The notes under the pieces: generated by a model | Seen by the model: the letters and a program-made list of their open reading frames with translations, nothing else | Databases searched by the model: none | Told to the model about the DNA's origin: nothing | Made by a program: the position numbers and the translations under genes | NCBI GenBank assembly: GCA_965222215.1 | Contig: OZ244931.1 | Coordinates: 248,001-312,000 of the forward strand | DNA length: 64,000 nucleotides | Direction: 5' to 3' | Origin: JABJAG01 sp965222215 | Lineage (GTDB): Bacteria > Pseudomonadota > Alphaproteobacteria > UBA6615 | Part shown: one piece after another, positions 33,802 to 42,618 of the stretch | Numbering within the stretch: the first letter of the stretch is position 1 | Layout: the number at the start of each line of letters is the position of its first letter

Positions 33802-35024
33802 GCGGCGCGTCGTTTGCGGACCAGCACCGCGAAGAACAGCCACGACAGGAAGGTGCACCCCAGCATGACGGCGCCGACCTGGAGGAACGACGTCTGGGTC
33901 AGGGTCGAGACAACGACCGTCGCGATCGCCCCGCCGCCCATCTGGACGAAGCCGCCCAGCGCGGCAGCGGAGCCGGCGGCGGCCGGCTCCACGGCGGTGA
34001 GCGCGCCGGCCAGGCTGTTCGGCACGAGAAACCCCGATCCGACGGAGTAGAAAAACAGCGGCGCAATCAGCGCATAGGGCGAGTCCATGCCCGACAGCGA
34101 CAGGCCGACCAGCGCGGCGGTGCACAGGCTGGCGACGATCGCCCCGGCGGGGATCATCCGGTCGCGCGAAATGCGCTGGGAGACGCGGCTGGAGATGTAG
34201 TTGCCGACAACGTAGCCGGCGGGAACGGACATGATGAACAGCCACAGGTCTTCGGGCGATACCCCCATGATCACGATCAGGGCGAACGGCGCGCCGGCCA
34301 GGAAGGACTGGAACGCCGCGCCCATCGAGGCCGTCGACAGGCTGTAGCCCATGAACCGCCCCATGCGGAGCAGGCGCAGATAGGTCCGTGCCAGGGCCTC
34401 GACCTGGGTGAACCGCCGGCTCCCGACGGGCAGCGTTTCCTCCAGCGTGACGAACGTCGCCAGCAGGGTTGCCGCGCCGAGCCCGGCGGTGAACCAGAAG
34501 CTCGCCTCCCAGCCAAAGCCCGTTTCGAGTTGCCCGCCCAGCAGCGGCGCCAGCATCGGCGCGAGCGCCAGCGACATGCCGAGATAGGCCATTGCACGGG
34601 TCGCGGCCGGGCCGTCGGTGGTGTCGCGCACGATGGCGCGTGCCACCACGATACAGGCGCACCCCCCGATCGCCTGGACGACGCGCGCGGCGATCAGCCA
34701 GCCGATAGTGGGCGCCAGCGCGCAACCGGCGCTGGCGAGCGTGAACAGGATCAGCCCCGCGATCAGCGGCCGCCGCCGCCCGATCGCATCCGAGAGCGGA
34801 CCGACCACGAGTTGGGCGAGCGCGAAGGCGCCGAGATAGGCCGACACGGTCATCTGTACGAGGGCCTGGCTGGTGCCCAGATCGCCCGCCATGGACGGCA
34901 GCGAGGGCAGGAAGATCGTGATCGCCACCTGGCTGGTCACCATCAGTGTCACGAGCAGGGCCATCGGGGCGCGTGGCGCGGCCGTGACATTCGGGTCTGG
35001 GTCTGAAACAGGCGAACGTGGCAT
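33798..35024 (-). CDS. Bcr/CflA-type MFS drug-efflux transporter
   Basis: A 408-residue multidrug transporter with 12 helices. ATG at 35022-35024 is chosen because it precedes the first helix (MALLVTLMVTSQVAITIFLPSLPSMAGDL); the longer upstream frame is spurious. GPLSDAIGRRRPLIAGL is the A-loop and QAIGGCACIVVARAIVRD is motif C-like, both typical of the Bcr/CflA drug-H+ antiporters. It starts 44 bases from the divergent lipoprotein gene, so they share a promoter region. Confidence 0.9.
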   Translation of the reverse strand: MPRSPVSDPDPNVTAAPRAPMALLVTLMVTSQVAITIFLPSLPSMAGDLGTSQALVQMTVSAYLGAFALAQLVVGPLSDAIGRRRPLIAGLILFTLASAGCALAPTIGWLIAARVVQAIGGCACIVVARAIVRDTTDGPAATRAMAYLGMSLALAPMLAPLLGGQLETGFGWEASFWFTAGLGAATLLATFVTLEETLPVGSRRFTQVEALARTYLRLLRMGRFMGYSLSTASMGAAFQSFLAGAPFALIVIMGVSPEDLWLFIMSVPAGYVVGNYISSRVSQRISRDRMIPAGAIVASLCTAALVGLSLSGMDSPYALIAPLFFYSVGSGFLVPNSLAGALTAVEPAAAGSAAALGGFVQMGGGAIATVVVSTLTQTSFLQVGAVMLGCTFLSWLFFAVLVRKRRAA

Positions 35025-35068
35025 ACGTTGATCCGGATACGAACCGAGCCGGCTCGACGGGGTGTGAG

Positions 35069-35539
35069 ATGAACTGGATATTGTTTGCGAGATCGCGAAT
35101 TCTACGGGGCGCACTGCCGCTTGTCGCCCTTGCGCTGGCCGGTTGTGCGGCCGCGCCGGCCGTCTCGATGCTTTCACCGGCGGTGAGCGGCGCACCCGTC
35201 GTCGCCGACTTTCTCGGCGGGGACGTGAGCGAAAGTTACTGGGCCGCGCGGCGCCCGAATGTCGTGGCGGCGGCCGGGCGCGCGGGCTCGGCGCTCGGGC
35301 TTGACCTGACGCGCGACGCGCACAGCGACGAGCGTGTCCTGCTGGTATATGCCGACCGGACGGAGAAGGACGTGGTTCGTCTGCGGATCGAGTCACGGAC
35401 CGATATCCTGACCTATATCCGCATCAACGCCGATGCCGGCCTTGCGCGGCTGATGAGCCGGCAGATTCTCGAAGAACTGAAAAGCGCCGATGCCTTCGTC
35501 GTCACGTGGGAGGGGGAGGGCGGCGCCACGTCGCGCTAG
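35069..35539 (+). CDS. Small lipoprotein of unknown function
   Basis: A 156-residue exported protein. The lipobox LALAGC places the lipidated Cys around residue 26, after RGALPLVALA. The mature part has an alpha/beta pattern (DERVLLVYADRTEKDVVRLRIESRTDILTYIRINAD) resembling small DUF3568-like lipoproteins. ATG at 35069 is the start that gives a proper signal peptide. Divergent from the efflux pump; function unknown. Confidence 0.78.
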   Translation: MNWILFARSRILRGALPLVALALAGCAAAPAVSMLSPAVSGAPVVADFLGGDVSESYWAARRPNVVAAAGRAGSALGLDLTRDAHSDERVLLVYADRTEKDVVRLRIESRTDILTYIRINADAGLARLMSRQILEELKSADAFVVTWEGEGGATSR

Positions 35540-35544
35540 ACGGC

Positions 35545-35690
35545 GCGAGCTGTAGGCGAGACTTCCGTTGATGTCCCACAGGGCGCCGGAAACGTAGCTC
35601 TCGCCGGACGTGAGCAGAAAGGCCGTCGGCCGGAGCAGGGTGCCTTCCATCATCGGCGTGTCGATGGGCCCCGGGGAAGATTGCGTGAGG
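35545..35690 (-). pseudogene. Remnant of a short-chain dehydrogenase/reductase gene (C-terminal scraps)
   Basis: Read on the minus strand, the frame gives SPGPIDTPMMEG followed at once by LLRPTAFLLTSGESYVSGAL and then a WDINGSLAYS end. These are the PGxxxTP motif and the C-terminal AFL-S-SYVTG-DGG motif of SDR enzymes, but about 40 residues normally between them are missing and everything upstream is gone. It is a decayed fragment within the 317-base stretch 35540-35856, in which I see nothing else. Confidence 0.6.
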
Positions 35691-35856
35691 GGTACCGAAG
35701 CACAAAAAAGCGTTGCGGAAACAAACGGCTGCGCCGCTTGCTGGTTGCGTTCGTATCGCCGCCTTGAAATCGCCTTTTGGCGTTATGCCGTGCGCCACCA
35801 CATCGAACCGACATTGCCGGCCGCGCGGACGGCCCGGGATCGAGGGGAGATCGGCG

Positions 35857-38505
35857 ATGAATTTTCTTCTGGTTGTGGTCCTGCTGGTTCTGATCGGCGG
35901 ACCGATCGCCGGCATCGTGGCCTGGGTCAAGGTACGCAGGCTCGAACGCGAGGTTCACCGGATGAGGCTGGCGCTGGGATTGCCGGAGTTCGCCGATCCG
36001 CCGCCTGCGCCCGCGCAGCCCGTATCGACCGAGGTCTCCGAAGCGGAAAAGCCGCGCGAATCGGATAAACCCGCCCCGTCGTCCGCCGCGTTGCCGGTGC
36101 CTTCCCCCGCACATACCGTGGTGCGGCGCGGCGTCGATTTCGAACGCCTGTTCGGCACGCGCCTTGCGGTCTGGCTCGGCGGCCTGGCCCTCGCGGTGGG
36201 CGGGTTGTTCCTCGTCAAATACTCCATCGACCAGGGCCTGCTGACGCCGCTCAACCGGGTCATCCTCGGCGGCATCGCCGGCCTGGCCCTGCTGCTGGCC
36301 GGCGGGCTGGTGCGCGAGCGGCCGCGGATCGCGAACGGGCGGCGCATTGCCCAGGCGCTGACCGGGGCCGGCATTGCCGTGCTGTACGTGTCGCTGTTCG
36401 CCGCCAGCGATCTCTACGGGCTGCTGCCGCCGGCCTTCGCGTTCATCGGCATGGTCGTGACCACGGTTTGCGCCGTCGGCCTGTCGATCCGCCAGGGGAT
36501 GCCCGTGGCGGTGCTCGGTATCGTCGGCGGCTACGCGACGCCATTACTCGTCGGTGCGGCGGAGCCGAACAGCACCGTCCTGTTCACGTACCTGTTCTTC
36601 CTGTTCGCGGGCCTTCTCGCGGTCGTGCGACAGCGCGGCTGGTGGCCGTTGGCAATGGTCAGCCTGGCGGGTGCGCTGATGTGGGTGCCGCTGTTCCTGA
36701 GAAGCGGCGCGGACGCCGAACCGGTGATCCTGATCGGCTACCTCGTGGCCGTGGCCGCCGTGGCGCTCGCCGGGAGCTGGTATGTCTATCGCGACACGTT
36801 GAATGCCCTGTCGCGTATGGAGGACCTGCAGCGCAGTGTCCCGTTCTGGTTCACCTGGGGCGCGATTCTGGGTGTGGTCGCGCTTGCGGGTGTCGTCGTC
36901 GGGCACGCCGGCTACGGGTTGGACGCGTGGCTGATGTTCGCCGTCGTCGCGGCGGCGGCTGTCGGCCTGATGGTGCTCGACGCGCGGCTGTACGGTCCGG
37001 CGGCGCTGGCGGCCGGTGCCGTCACGATGACGGTGCTGCTGTCCTGGCTGCCGGATGCACGCGCGGGCGACCTCTGGTACGCCGCCGTATTCGGTCTCGG
37101 GTTCGTGGCCAGCGGGTATGCGGCGCTGGCCCGCGTGAACCGGCCGCTGTATCCCGCCATCCTCACGGGCAGCGCCAGTCTCGCCTTCTACCTGTTCGCT
37201 TTCTTCCAGGCGCGCGACCTGGGGGTCGAGGCGCCGTTTCCGCTCTTCTGGGGCCTGCTGGCGTTCGCCATCGCCGGTGGCGCGATCGTCGCCCTGCGGT
37301 TCGTGATGGAAAAACCGGGTGCGCCGGACGGCGGGCCGACGCGCACGCGTGACTATATGGTCGCGATCTTCGCGGTGGTTGCGGCGGCCAACATCGCGTT
37401 CGGGCTGACCGTGGAGATCGAGCAGCAGTTTCTGGGCATCGCCTTCGCCGCCCAGCTTCTGGCGGTGGCTTGGATCAACGCGCGCCTGCGCCTGAAGGTT
37501 CTCGACGGCATCGCGCTGGCCCTGTCGGCGGTGTTCGCCGTGCTGCTGGTACCCCAGATGCTGCTGCTGGTCCGCCTGTCCGTCGTCGGCCTCGTCGGCA
37601 CCGACCTGAACATCCAGGAATCGGTGCCCATCGTGGATTCGCCGATCTTCCAGCTCGGCCTGCCGGCGGCGCTGTTCCTGTTCACGGCGCGCGAGCTGCG
37701 CCGCGCCCGGGACGGCCGATTCGTGTTCTGTCTGGAGGCGGCGGCCATCGGCCTCGCCGGGTTGATGGGCTACTACCTGACCCGCCACGCCTTCAACATC
37801 GACGCGAACGTCCTGCTGGTCGAGGCCGGGTTCCTCGAACGGGGCGTGACGACCAGCGTGCTGTTCGCCTTCGGGCTGGCCTGCCTGTGGCTGGGCCGTC
37901 GTTTCGCCCGCCCGGCGTTTTCGTGGAGCGGCGTGGCGCTCGCCGGGGTGGCGATCTTCCGGGTCGTCTATTTCGACATATTGTTCGCCAACCCGGTCTG
38001 GTCCCCGGACCCGGTGGGCGGCTGGGCGGTCCTCAACCCGTTGCTGCTGCCCTTCGGCCTGACGGCTGGTTTCGCGTGGCTGCTGTCGCGCGAGCTGGTC
38101 CATCTGGATCGTGCGCGCTGGTCGGTGTGGCTTCGCGCCTTCACGGTGTTCCTGCTGTTCGTGCTTGTCACCATGAACGTCCGCCATATCTTCCACGCGC
38201 CGCTGCTCGACGGTCCCTTCGCCGGGAACGCGGAGATCTACGCCTACTCGGTCGTCTGGCTGCTCTTCGGGCTCGCGTTACTCGGGGTCGGATTCCGGAC
38301 CCGCGACCGCATGGTGCGTTTCGCGTCGCTCGCGGTGATGCTGCTGGCCGTCGGCAAGGTGTTCCTGTTCGACGCGGCGGAGACGGAGGGCCTGTTCCGG
38401 GTGCTCTCGTTCGTGGCGCTGGGCCTCAGCCTGATCGGTCTCAGCCTGTTCTACACGCGCTATGTCCTGCGGCAGGACGACCGGAAAAACCTCCCCCCTG
38501 CCTGA
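35857..38505 (+). CDS. DUF2339 giant polytopic membrane protein
   Basis: An 882-residue inner-membrane protein. It opens with one helix (MNFLLVVVLLVLIGGPIAGI), a short coiled segment (RRLEREVHRMRLALGL), a Pro/Ala/Glu-rich linker to about residue 90, and then the DUF2339 signature FERLFGTRLAVWLGGLALAVGGLFLVKYSIDQGLL. After this come roughly 25 helices up to the end. The family is widespread in Proteobacteria with no settled function, thought to be envelope related. Start at 35857 behind GAGGGGAGA; the longer frame upstream overlaps the SDR remnant. Confidence 0.9.
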   Translation: MNFLLVVVLLVLIGGPIAGIVAWVKVRRLEREVHRMRLALGLPEFADPPPAPAQPVSTEVSEAEKPRESDKPAPSSAALPVPSPAHTVVRRGVDFERLFGTRLAVWLGGLALAVGGLFLVKYSIDQGLLTPLNRVILGGIAGLALLLAGGLVRERPRIANGRRIAQALTGAGIAVLYVSLFAASDLYGLLPPAFAFIGMVVTTVCAVGLSIRQGMPVAVLGIVGGYATPLLVGAAEPNSTVLFTYLFFLFAGLLAVVRQRGWWPLAMVSLAGALMWVPLFLRSGADAEPVILIGYLVAVAAVALAGSWYVYRDTLNALSRMEDLQRSVPFWFTWGAILGVVALAGVVVGHAGYGLDAWLMFAVVAAAAVGLMVLDARLYGPAALAAGAVTMTVLLSWLPDARAGDLWYAAVFGLGFVASGYAALARVNRPLYPAILTGSASLAFYLFAFFQARDLGVEAPFPLFWGLLAFAIAGGAIVALRFVMEKPGAPDGGPTRTRDYMVAIFAVVAAANIAFGLTVEIEQQFLGIAFAAQLLAVAWINARLRLKVLDGIALALSAVFAVLLVPQMLLLVRLSVVGLVGTDLNIQESVPIVDSPIFQLGLPAALFLFTARELRRARDGRFVFCLEAAAIGLAGLMGYYLTRHAFNIDANVLLVEAGFLERGVTTSVLFAFGLACLWLGRRFARPAFSWSGVALAGVAIFRVVYFDILFANPVWSPDPVGGWAVLNPLLLPFGLTAGFAWLLSRELVHLDRARWSVWLRAFTVFLLFVLVTMNVRHIFHAPLLDGPFAGNAEIYAYSVVWLLFGLALLGVGFRTRDRMVRFASLAVMLLAVGKVFLFDAAETEGLFRVLSFVALGLSLIGLSLFYTRYVLRQDDRKNLPPA

Positions 38506-38578
38506 CATGCGCCTTGACCGTTGCGCCGCGCGAAATTTCCCCGCAGGCTTGCGCTCTGATTTCTTTCGGGGGGACGAT

Positions 38579-39748
38579 ATGTCGAACGAGAACGGACGCA
38601 GCGGGCCGCTGGTGGGCCTCAAGGTGGTGGAGCTGGCGGGCATCGGGCCGGGCCCGTTCGCCTGCATGCTGCTGGCGGATCTGGGCGCGGACGTGATCAA
38701 GATCGACCGGCCGGCCGACGCCGGCCTCGGCGTGCCGCGAGGCTACGAATACGATCTGGCGACCCGCTCGCGGCCCTCGGTGGCGGTCGATCTCAAGCAT
38801 CCCGACGGCGTCGAGACGGTCCTCAGGCTGGTCGAGAATGCCGACGTGCTGATCGAGCCGTTCCGCCCCGGCGTCACCGAAAAACTCGGCCTCGGACCGG
38901 ACGACTGCATGGCGCGCAACCCGAAGCTGATCTACGCGCGCATGACCGGCTTCGGCGGCACGGGCCCGCTGGCGAAGGTCGCCGGGCACGACATCAACTA
39001 CACGGCGCTGTCGGGCGCGCTGCACGCGATCGGCCCGGCGGAGAAGCCGGTGCCGCCGCTGAACCTGATCGGCGACTATGGCGGCGGCGCGCTTTATCTG
39101 GCGTTCGGCGTGATGGCGGCGATGTACGAGGTCCAGCGCTCGGGCCAGGGCCAGGTGGTCGACGCCGGGATGGTCGACGGCGCGGCGAGCCTGATGATCC
39201 CGGTGATCGGCCTGCACGCGTCGGGCTATTTTACCGACCAGCGCGCCTCGAACATCCTCGACGGCGGCGCGCCTTTCTACGATGCCTACGAGTGCGCCGA
39301 CGGAAAGTTCGTCTCCATCGGATCCATCGAGAAGAAGTTCTACGCGATCCTGCTCGACAAGCTTGGCCTTGCCGACGAAGATCTGCCCGACCAGATGGAC
39401 CGGGACCGCTGGCCCGAGCTGAAGGCGCGCTTCGCCGAAGTGATCAGGGGCAAGACCCGGGACGAGTGGATCGAGATCATGGAAGGCACGGACGTCTGCT
39501 TCGCGCCGGTCATGTCCATGAGCGAGGCCCACACCCACCCGCACAACGTGGCGCGGGAAAACTTTGTCGAGGTCGCGGGCGTCACCCAGCCGGCCCCGGC
39601 GCCGAAATTCTCACGCACGCCGGGCAGGATCCACTCCCCGCCGAGCAATCCGGGCGAGCACACGGAGGCGGCGCTCGCCGACTGGGGCTTCGCGGCGGAC
39701 GATATCGCCGCGCTGAAAGACAGCGGCGCCATCGGGCGGAAATCATAG
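38579..39748 (+). CDS. CaiB/BaiF-family CoA transferase, alpha-methylacyl-CoA racemase-like
   Basis: A 389-residue family III CoA-transferase. PLVGLKVVELAGIGPGPFACMLLADLGADVIKI is the N-terminal Rossmann-like part. The pattern GHDINYTALSGAL, LIGDYGGGALYLAFG and DAYECADGKFVSIG supplies the His, Asp and Glu typical of alpha-methylacyl-CoA racemase (MCR/AMACR), where true transferases would have a catalytic Asp elsewhere. ATG at 38579 follows GGGGGGAC. It stands alone, followed by a family A repeat starting 8 bases after the stop. Confidence 0.87.
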   Translation: MSNENGRSGPLVGLKVVELAGIGPGPFACMLLADLGADVIKIDRPADAGLGVPRGYEYDLATRSRPSVAVDLKHPDGVETVLRLVENADVLIEPFRPGVTEKLGLGPDDCMARNPKLIYARMTGFGGTGPLAKVAGHDINYTALSGALHAIGPAEKPVPPLNLIGDYGGGALYLAFGVMAAMYEVQRSGQGQVVDAGMVDGAASLMIPVIGLHASGYFTDQRASNILDGGAPFYDAYECADGKFVSIGSIEKKFYAILLDKLGLADEDLPDQMDRDRWPELKARFAEVIRGKTRDEWIEIMEGTDVCFAPVMSMSEAHTHPHNVARENFVEVAGVTQPAPAPKFSRTPGRIHSPPSNPGEHTEAALADWGFAADDIAALKDSGAIGRKS

Positions 39749-39756
39749 AGCTCAGG

Positions 39757-39841
39757 CGTCATTGCGAGCCGTAGGCGAAGCAATCCAGAGCGGACCTGCC
39801 TCGGCCCTGGATTGCTTCGTCGCTACGCTCCTCGCAATGAC
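39757..39841. repeat. Palindromic intergenic repeat, family A, copy 3
   Basis: The arms are CGTCATTGCGAG and CTCGCAATGAC, inner GAAGCAATCCAGAGCGG and CCTGGATTGCTTCGTCGC. It occupies nearly the whole gap between the racemase and the MBL hydrolase genes. Confidence 0.9.
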
Positions 39842-39861
39842 AGGATGCAACAGGAACCACC

Positions 39862-40764
39862 ATGCCCACCCGGATCCCCTACAACCGCGAGCTGGAATTC
39901 GAGTACGGCCGCGTCGATGAAATCACGCCGCTCGTCCGCCGGGTCATCGCCAACAACCCCAGCGCCTTCACCTTCCACGGCACCGGCACCTACATCGTCG
40001 GGCGCGGGCAGGTGGCGGTCGTCGACCCGGGACCGGACCTGGCCGAGCATGTGGACGCGCTGCTGGAGGCGGTGCGCGGCGAGACCGTCACCCACATCCT
40101 CGTCACCCACACCCATATCGACCACTCGCCCGCCGTGCCCGCGCTGCAGGCCGCGACCGGCGCGCCGACCTACGCTTGGGGCCCCCACGGCACCCGGCCT
40201 CAGGACGGGGCGAGCGAGGGCGGCGCGGACTATGATTTCGCGCCCGACCATGTCGTCGGGGACGGCGATGTCATCACCGGGCCGGGCTGGTCCGTCGAGG
40301 CGCTGCACACGCCGGGCCACTGCTCGAACCACCTGTGCTTCGCGCTGCACGAGGAGGACGCGCTTCTGTGCGGCGACCATGTGATGGGCTGGTCGACCAG
40401 CATCGTCTCGCCGCCTGACGGCGACATGGCGGCGTACATGGCCTCGCTCGACAAGGTCGCCCGCTTCGGCGCGGGCCGCTACTTCCCGACCCACGGCGCG
40501 CCCATCGACGCGCCCGAACCCTATGTGAAGGCGCTGATCGCCCACCGCCACGAGCGCGAGGCCCAGATCATGGCCGAACTCGCCGGCGGCCCGGCGACCA
40601 TCGAAGAGATGATCCCGCGCATGTACGCCGACGTCGACCCGAAGCTCTACCCCGCCGCGGCGCGGAGCGTGCTCGCACATCTCATCCACATGGTCGAGAC
40701 GGGCCGGGTGACGGCGGACGGGGACGCGGGCGAGGAGAGTGAGTGGCGGTTGGCCGGAAATTAG
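39862..40764 (+). CDS. MBL-fold metallo-hydrolase (LACTB2/glyoxalase II-like)
   Basis: A 300-residue metallo-beta-lactamase-fold hydrolase. The zinc motif THTHIDHSPAVPAL, then HTPGHCSNHLCF, CGDHVMGW and PTHGAPI give the full dinuclear site. The C-terminal helical domain (LIAHRHEREAQIMAEL, MIPRMYADVD, ARSVLAHLIHMVETGRV) is that of LACTB2/COG0491 enzymes with a winged-helix tail. The substrate may be a thioester or RNA; not decidable here. It converges with the AT-richer gene at 40768, 3 bases away. Confidence 0.88.
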   Translation: MPTRIPYNRELEFEYGRVDEITPLVRRVIANNPSAFTFHGTGTYIVGRGQVAVVDPGPDLAEHVDALLEAVRGETVTHILVTHTHIDHSPAVPALQAATGAPTYAWGPHGTRPQDGASEGGADYDFAPDHVVGDGDVITGPGWSVEALHTPGHCSNHLCFALHEEDALLCGDHVMGWSTSIVSPPDGDMAAYMASLDKVARFGAGRYFPTHGAPIDAPEPYVKALIAHRHEREAQIMAELAGGPATIEEMIPRMYADVDPKLYPAAARSVLAHLIHMVETGRVTADGDAGEESEWRLAGN

Positions 40765-40767
40765 CTC

Positions 40768-42612
40768 CTAGTTTGCAGGGCAATCTACCAAACCGGACTC
40801 GATATCTACAGATTCGGGGAGCGGCATCAAAGGATAAACGTCGGTCCAGCGCTCTAGAAACCCAGGCTGATTGCGTAAAGAGTATCTGGATTGTTTTGAC
40901 GTAAAGTATTCCAGTCCCGTTCGGGCTTCGATCCACTCCAACGACACCCGCTTGGAGTCGAGCCATTCCGGAAATTTTTCATTTTTCAACTGAACTGGCT
41001 CGTTAGGGATTACGAGAGCAACCAACTCTGAAAAATGGTGGTTCGATGCGATGACGTAGAAGTGGCTCGGTATTGCGATACCGTCGGTTTCGCTCGTCCG
41101 GGATTTCAGCCGAGGGATAATTTCGTTCTGGTCTCTTTGGCCATCGTTGTCATGGTCAAATATCAAGCCGAGATTGACGTAGAACGGCTCCCGCGTTTGT
41201 CCCCAATGCTTCACGGCTTCAAGAAGCCCGCGCCAGGCACCGCGGTCGAGAGTGCAAGCGCGCGGCGCGGTGTTGGAAAGAAGGTAATTGTTGATCTCGC
41301 CAGCTACCGTCCGGGCCGTGTGTGATGGCGGGGCCATGAGACCGGCCACGAAACTCGGATCGGAATAGTCACGGCAAGTTCCGGATTGTTCGGTTTCGAG
41401 GCGTGGATCGGCCCGAAAGGCTACACGTTGGGCTAGACGATATGGTGTTGCCGAAGGCATCCGATACTGGGTCCACATTGGAACCTTGAGGTCCGGATGG
41501 TAGTTCGACATGAAGTACCGATTGCTGAGCAGAAACTCGGGCCGCTGCTGCCCCGGTGAAGTTCCGGGGTCGTGCCAACTCCACAAGGCCAGGCTTTCCT
41601 CGCTGTTGAGTTTCAGTTCGGTGCTCGCTCTTGCGACTTCTTGAGAACTGGTGTTCTCCCATCTGCAGTCCTCGTCTTGCCTTACCGGAGCCGGATCGTC
41701 GACGCTCTGAAAAGCATCTATCGGGCGCGTGAGGATCGGAAGTCCAGAGGACTGCTCTTTCCCCTTTCGCTTCAGCCATTCCGACGCGCGTTTCTGACCT
41801 TCAGCGATTTCGGAGCTAGACATAAAGAACGCGACCTGATCGCGGTCTTCCCGGTGTTCCAGATCGTTGACGGTCGCGATCTCAAACCACTTGAAACCCT
41901 CGATACGGTCGATGGGCGTCCCGATGGCCCGATACAGTGTGCTGCGGGCATGGAGATTACCGAGATAGCCTTGCGCTTCTGCGTAGTCGCTTTCGGCCGC
42001 CGAGCGAATAAGTTGAAGAGCTTTGTCGAGGTCAAAAGGAACGACGTCTTCCGGCTTGTTCTCGCTCCAGAGGTAACGTTCCGCGATATAGACGAGTGCG
42101 GGCGCATATCCCTGCGCCGCAGCCTTTTCCGCCCATTCGAAAGCGGCCTTAAAATTCTCTTCGGGCGTTGGCTTGCCGGCACCAACTCTGGTCATTGTCG
42201 ATTGAGCTGGAGCGAACCCCAGTTCAGCAGCGCGTTGTATCCGCTCCCTGATTTCTTCCCATTCCAGAACACGATCAACGTTTTTTAGATCGTTTGAATA
42301 TGAAAGAGGTGACGGAATGCCGTGATAGGTCTTTGCAAGGAAGGCTTCAATGTAGTCGTCGTCTGTCTTGGAATTACCGAAGATAGGTCGAAAGGCCGGA
42401 ATACCTAGAAGTGAGCGACTACGGCGTTCCCCGGCTTTCGCATTGACAATCGCAGATCTCACCGCCTCTTCGAAGAGATTTCGGGCCTCTGACTGATTTG
42501 CTTTCTGCCCTGTGGCTTCTTGGGTGGTGGCTAGTTGCGCCACAAAAAAGCTACACGCAACAAATAGCGTAAGGTGAAACGATCGAAGCCGTGCGAGTCC
42601 GGTCATTTTCAA
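40768..42612 (-). CDS. Secreted Sel1-repeat protein fused to a DRGH-less nuclease-like (ENPP-type NUC) domain
   Basis: A 614-residue exported protein. An N-terminal signal or anchor lies at residues 8-28. Sel1-like helical repeats run about 120-285 (AAFEWAEKAAAQGYAPALVYIAERY; DLDKALQLIRSAAESDYAEAQGYLGNL). The C-terminal part (about 355-575) follows the DNA/RNA non-specific endonuclease pattern: LLSNRYFMSNYHPDLKVPMW, FRADPRL, FVAGLMAPPS, LLSNTAPR, LDRGAWRGLLE, IPSHFYVIAS. The catalytic DRGH is replaced by VAGL (422-425) while Asn447 remains, and D486-x-D-x-DG-x2-D-x2-E497 is a perfect EF-hand-like loop, as in inactive NUC domains of ENPP enzymes. Base composition is clearly more AT-rich than its neighbours, suggesting transfer. 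Confidence 0.75.
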   Translation of the reverse strand: MKMTGLARLRSFHLTLFVACSFFVAQLATTQEATGQKANQSEARNLFEEAVRSAIVNAKAGERRSRSLLGIPAFRPIFGNSKTDDDYIEAFLAKTYHGIPSPLSYSNDLKNVDRVLEWEEIRERIQRAAELGFAPAQSTMTRVGAGKPTPEENFKAAFEWAEKAAAQGYAPALVYIAERYLWSENKPEDVVPFDLDKALQLIRSAAESDYAEAQGYLGNLHARSTLYRAIGTPIDRIEGFKWFEIATVNDLEHREDRDQVAFFMSSSEIAEGQKRASEWLKRKGKEQSSGLPILTRPIDAFQSVDDPAPVRQDEDCRWENTSSQEVARASTELKLNSEESLALWSWHDPGTSPGQQRPEFLLSNRYFMSNYHPDLKVPMWTQYRMPSATPYRLAQRVAFRADPRLETEQSGTCRDYSDPSFVAGLMAPPSHTARTVAGEINNYLLSNTAPRACTLDRGAWRGLLEAVKHWGQTREPFYVNLGLIFDHDNDGQRDQNEIIPRLKSRTSETDGIAIPSHFYVIASNHHFSELVALVIPNEPVQLKNEKFPEWLDSKRVSLEWIEARTGLEYFTSKQSRYSLRNQPGFLERWTDVYPLMPLPESVDIESGLVDCPAN

Positions 42613-42618
42613 GGCCTC

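Noticed and set aside
33220..34725. Long minus-strand frame ending at the FrnE-like TGA
   Set aside because: Its first 480 codons overlap the plus-strand GlcG gene and the real MFS gene in another frame and have no family pattern; only the last 14 codons (MSDPIVLEVFSDYV) are real and belong to the FrnE-like gene.
36544..38196. 550-codon minus-strand frame opposite the DUF2339 gene
   Set aside because: An antisense shadow with extreme Arg/Gln/Glu/His composition; the membrane-protein frame is clearly the coding one.
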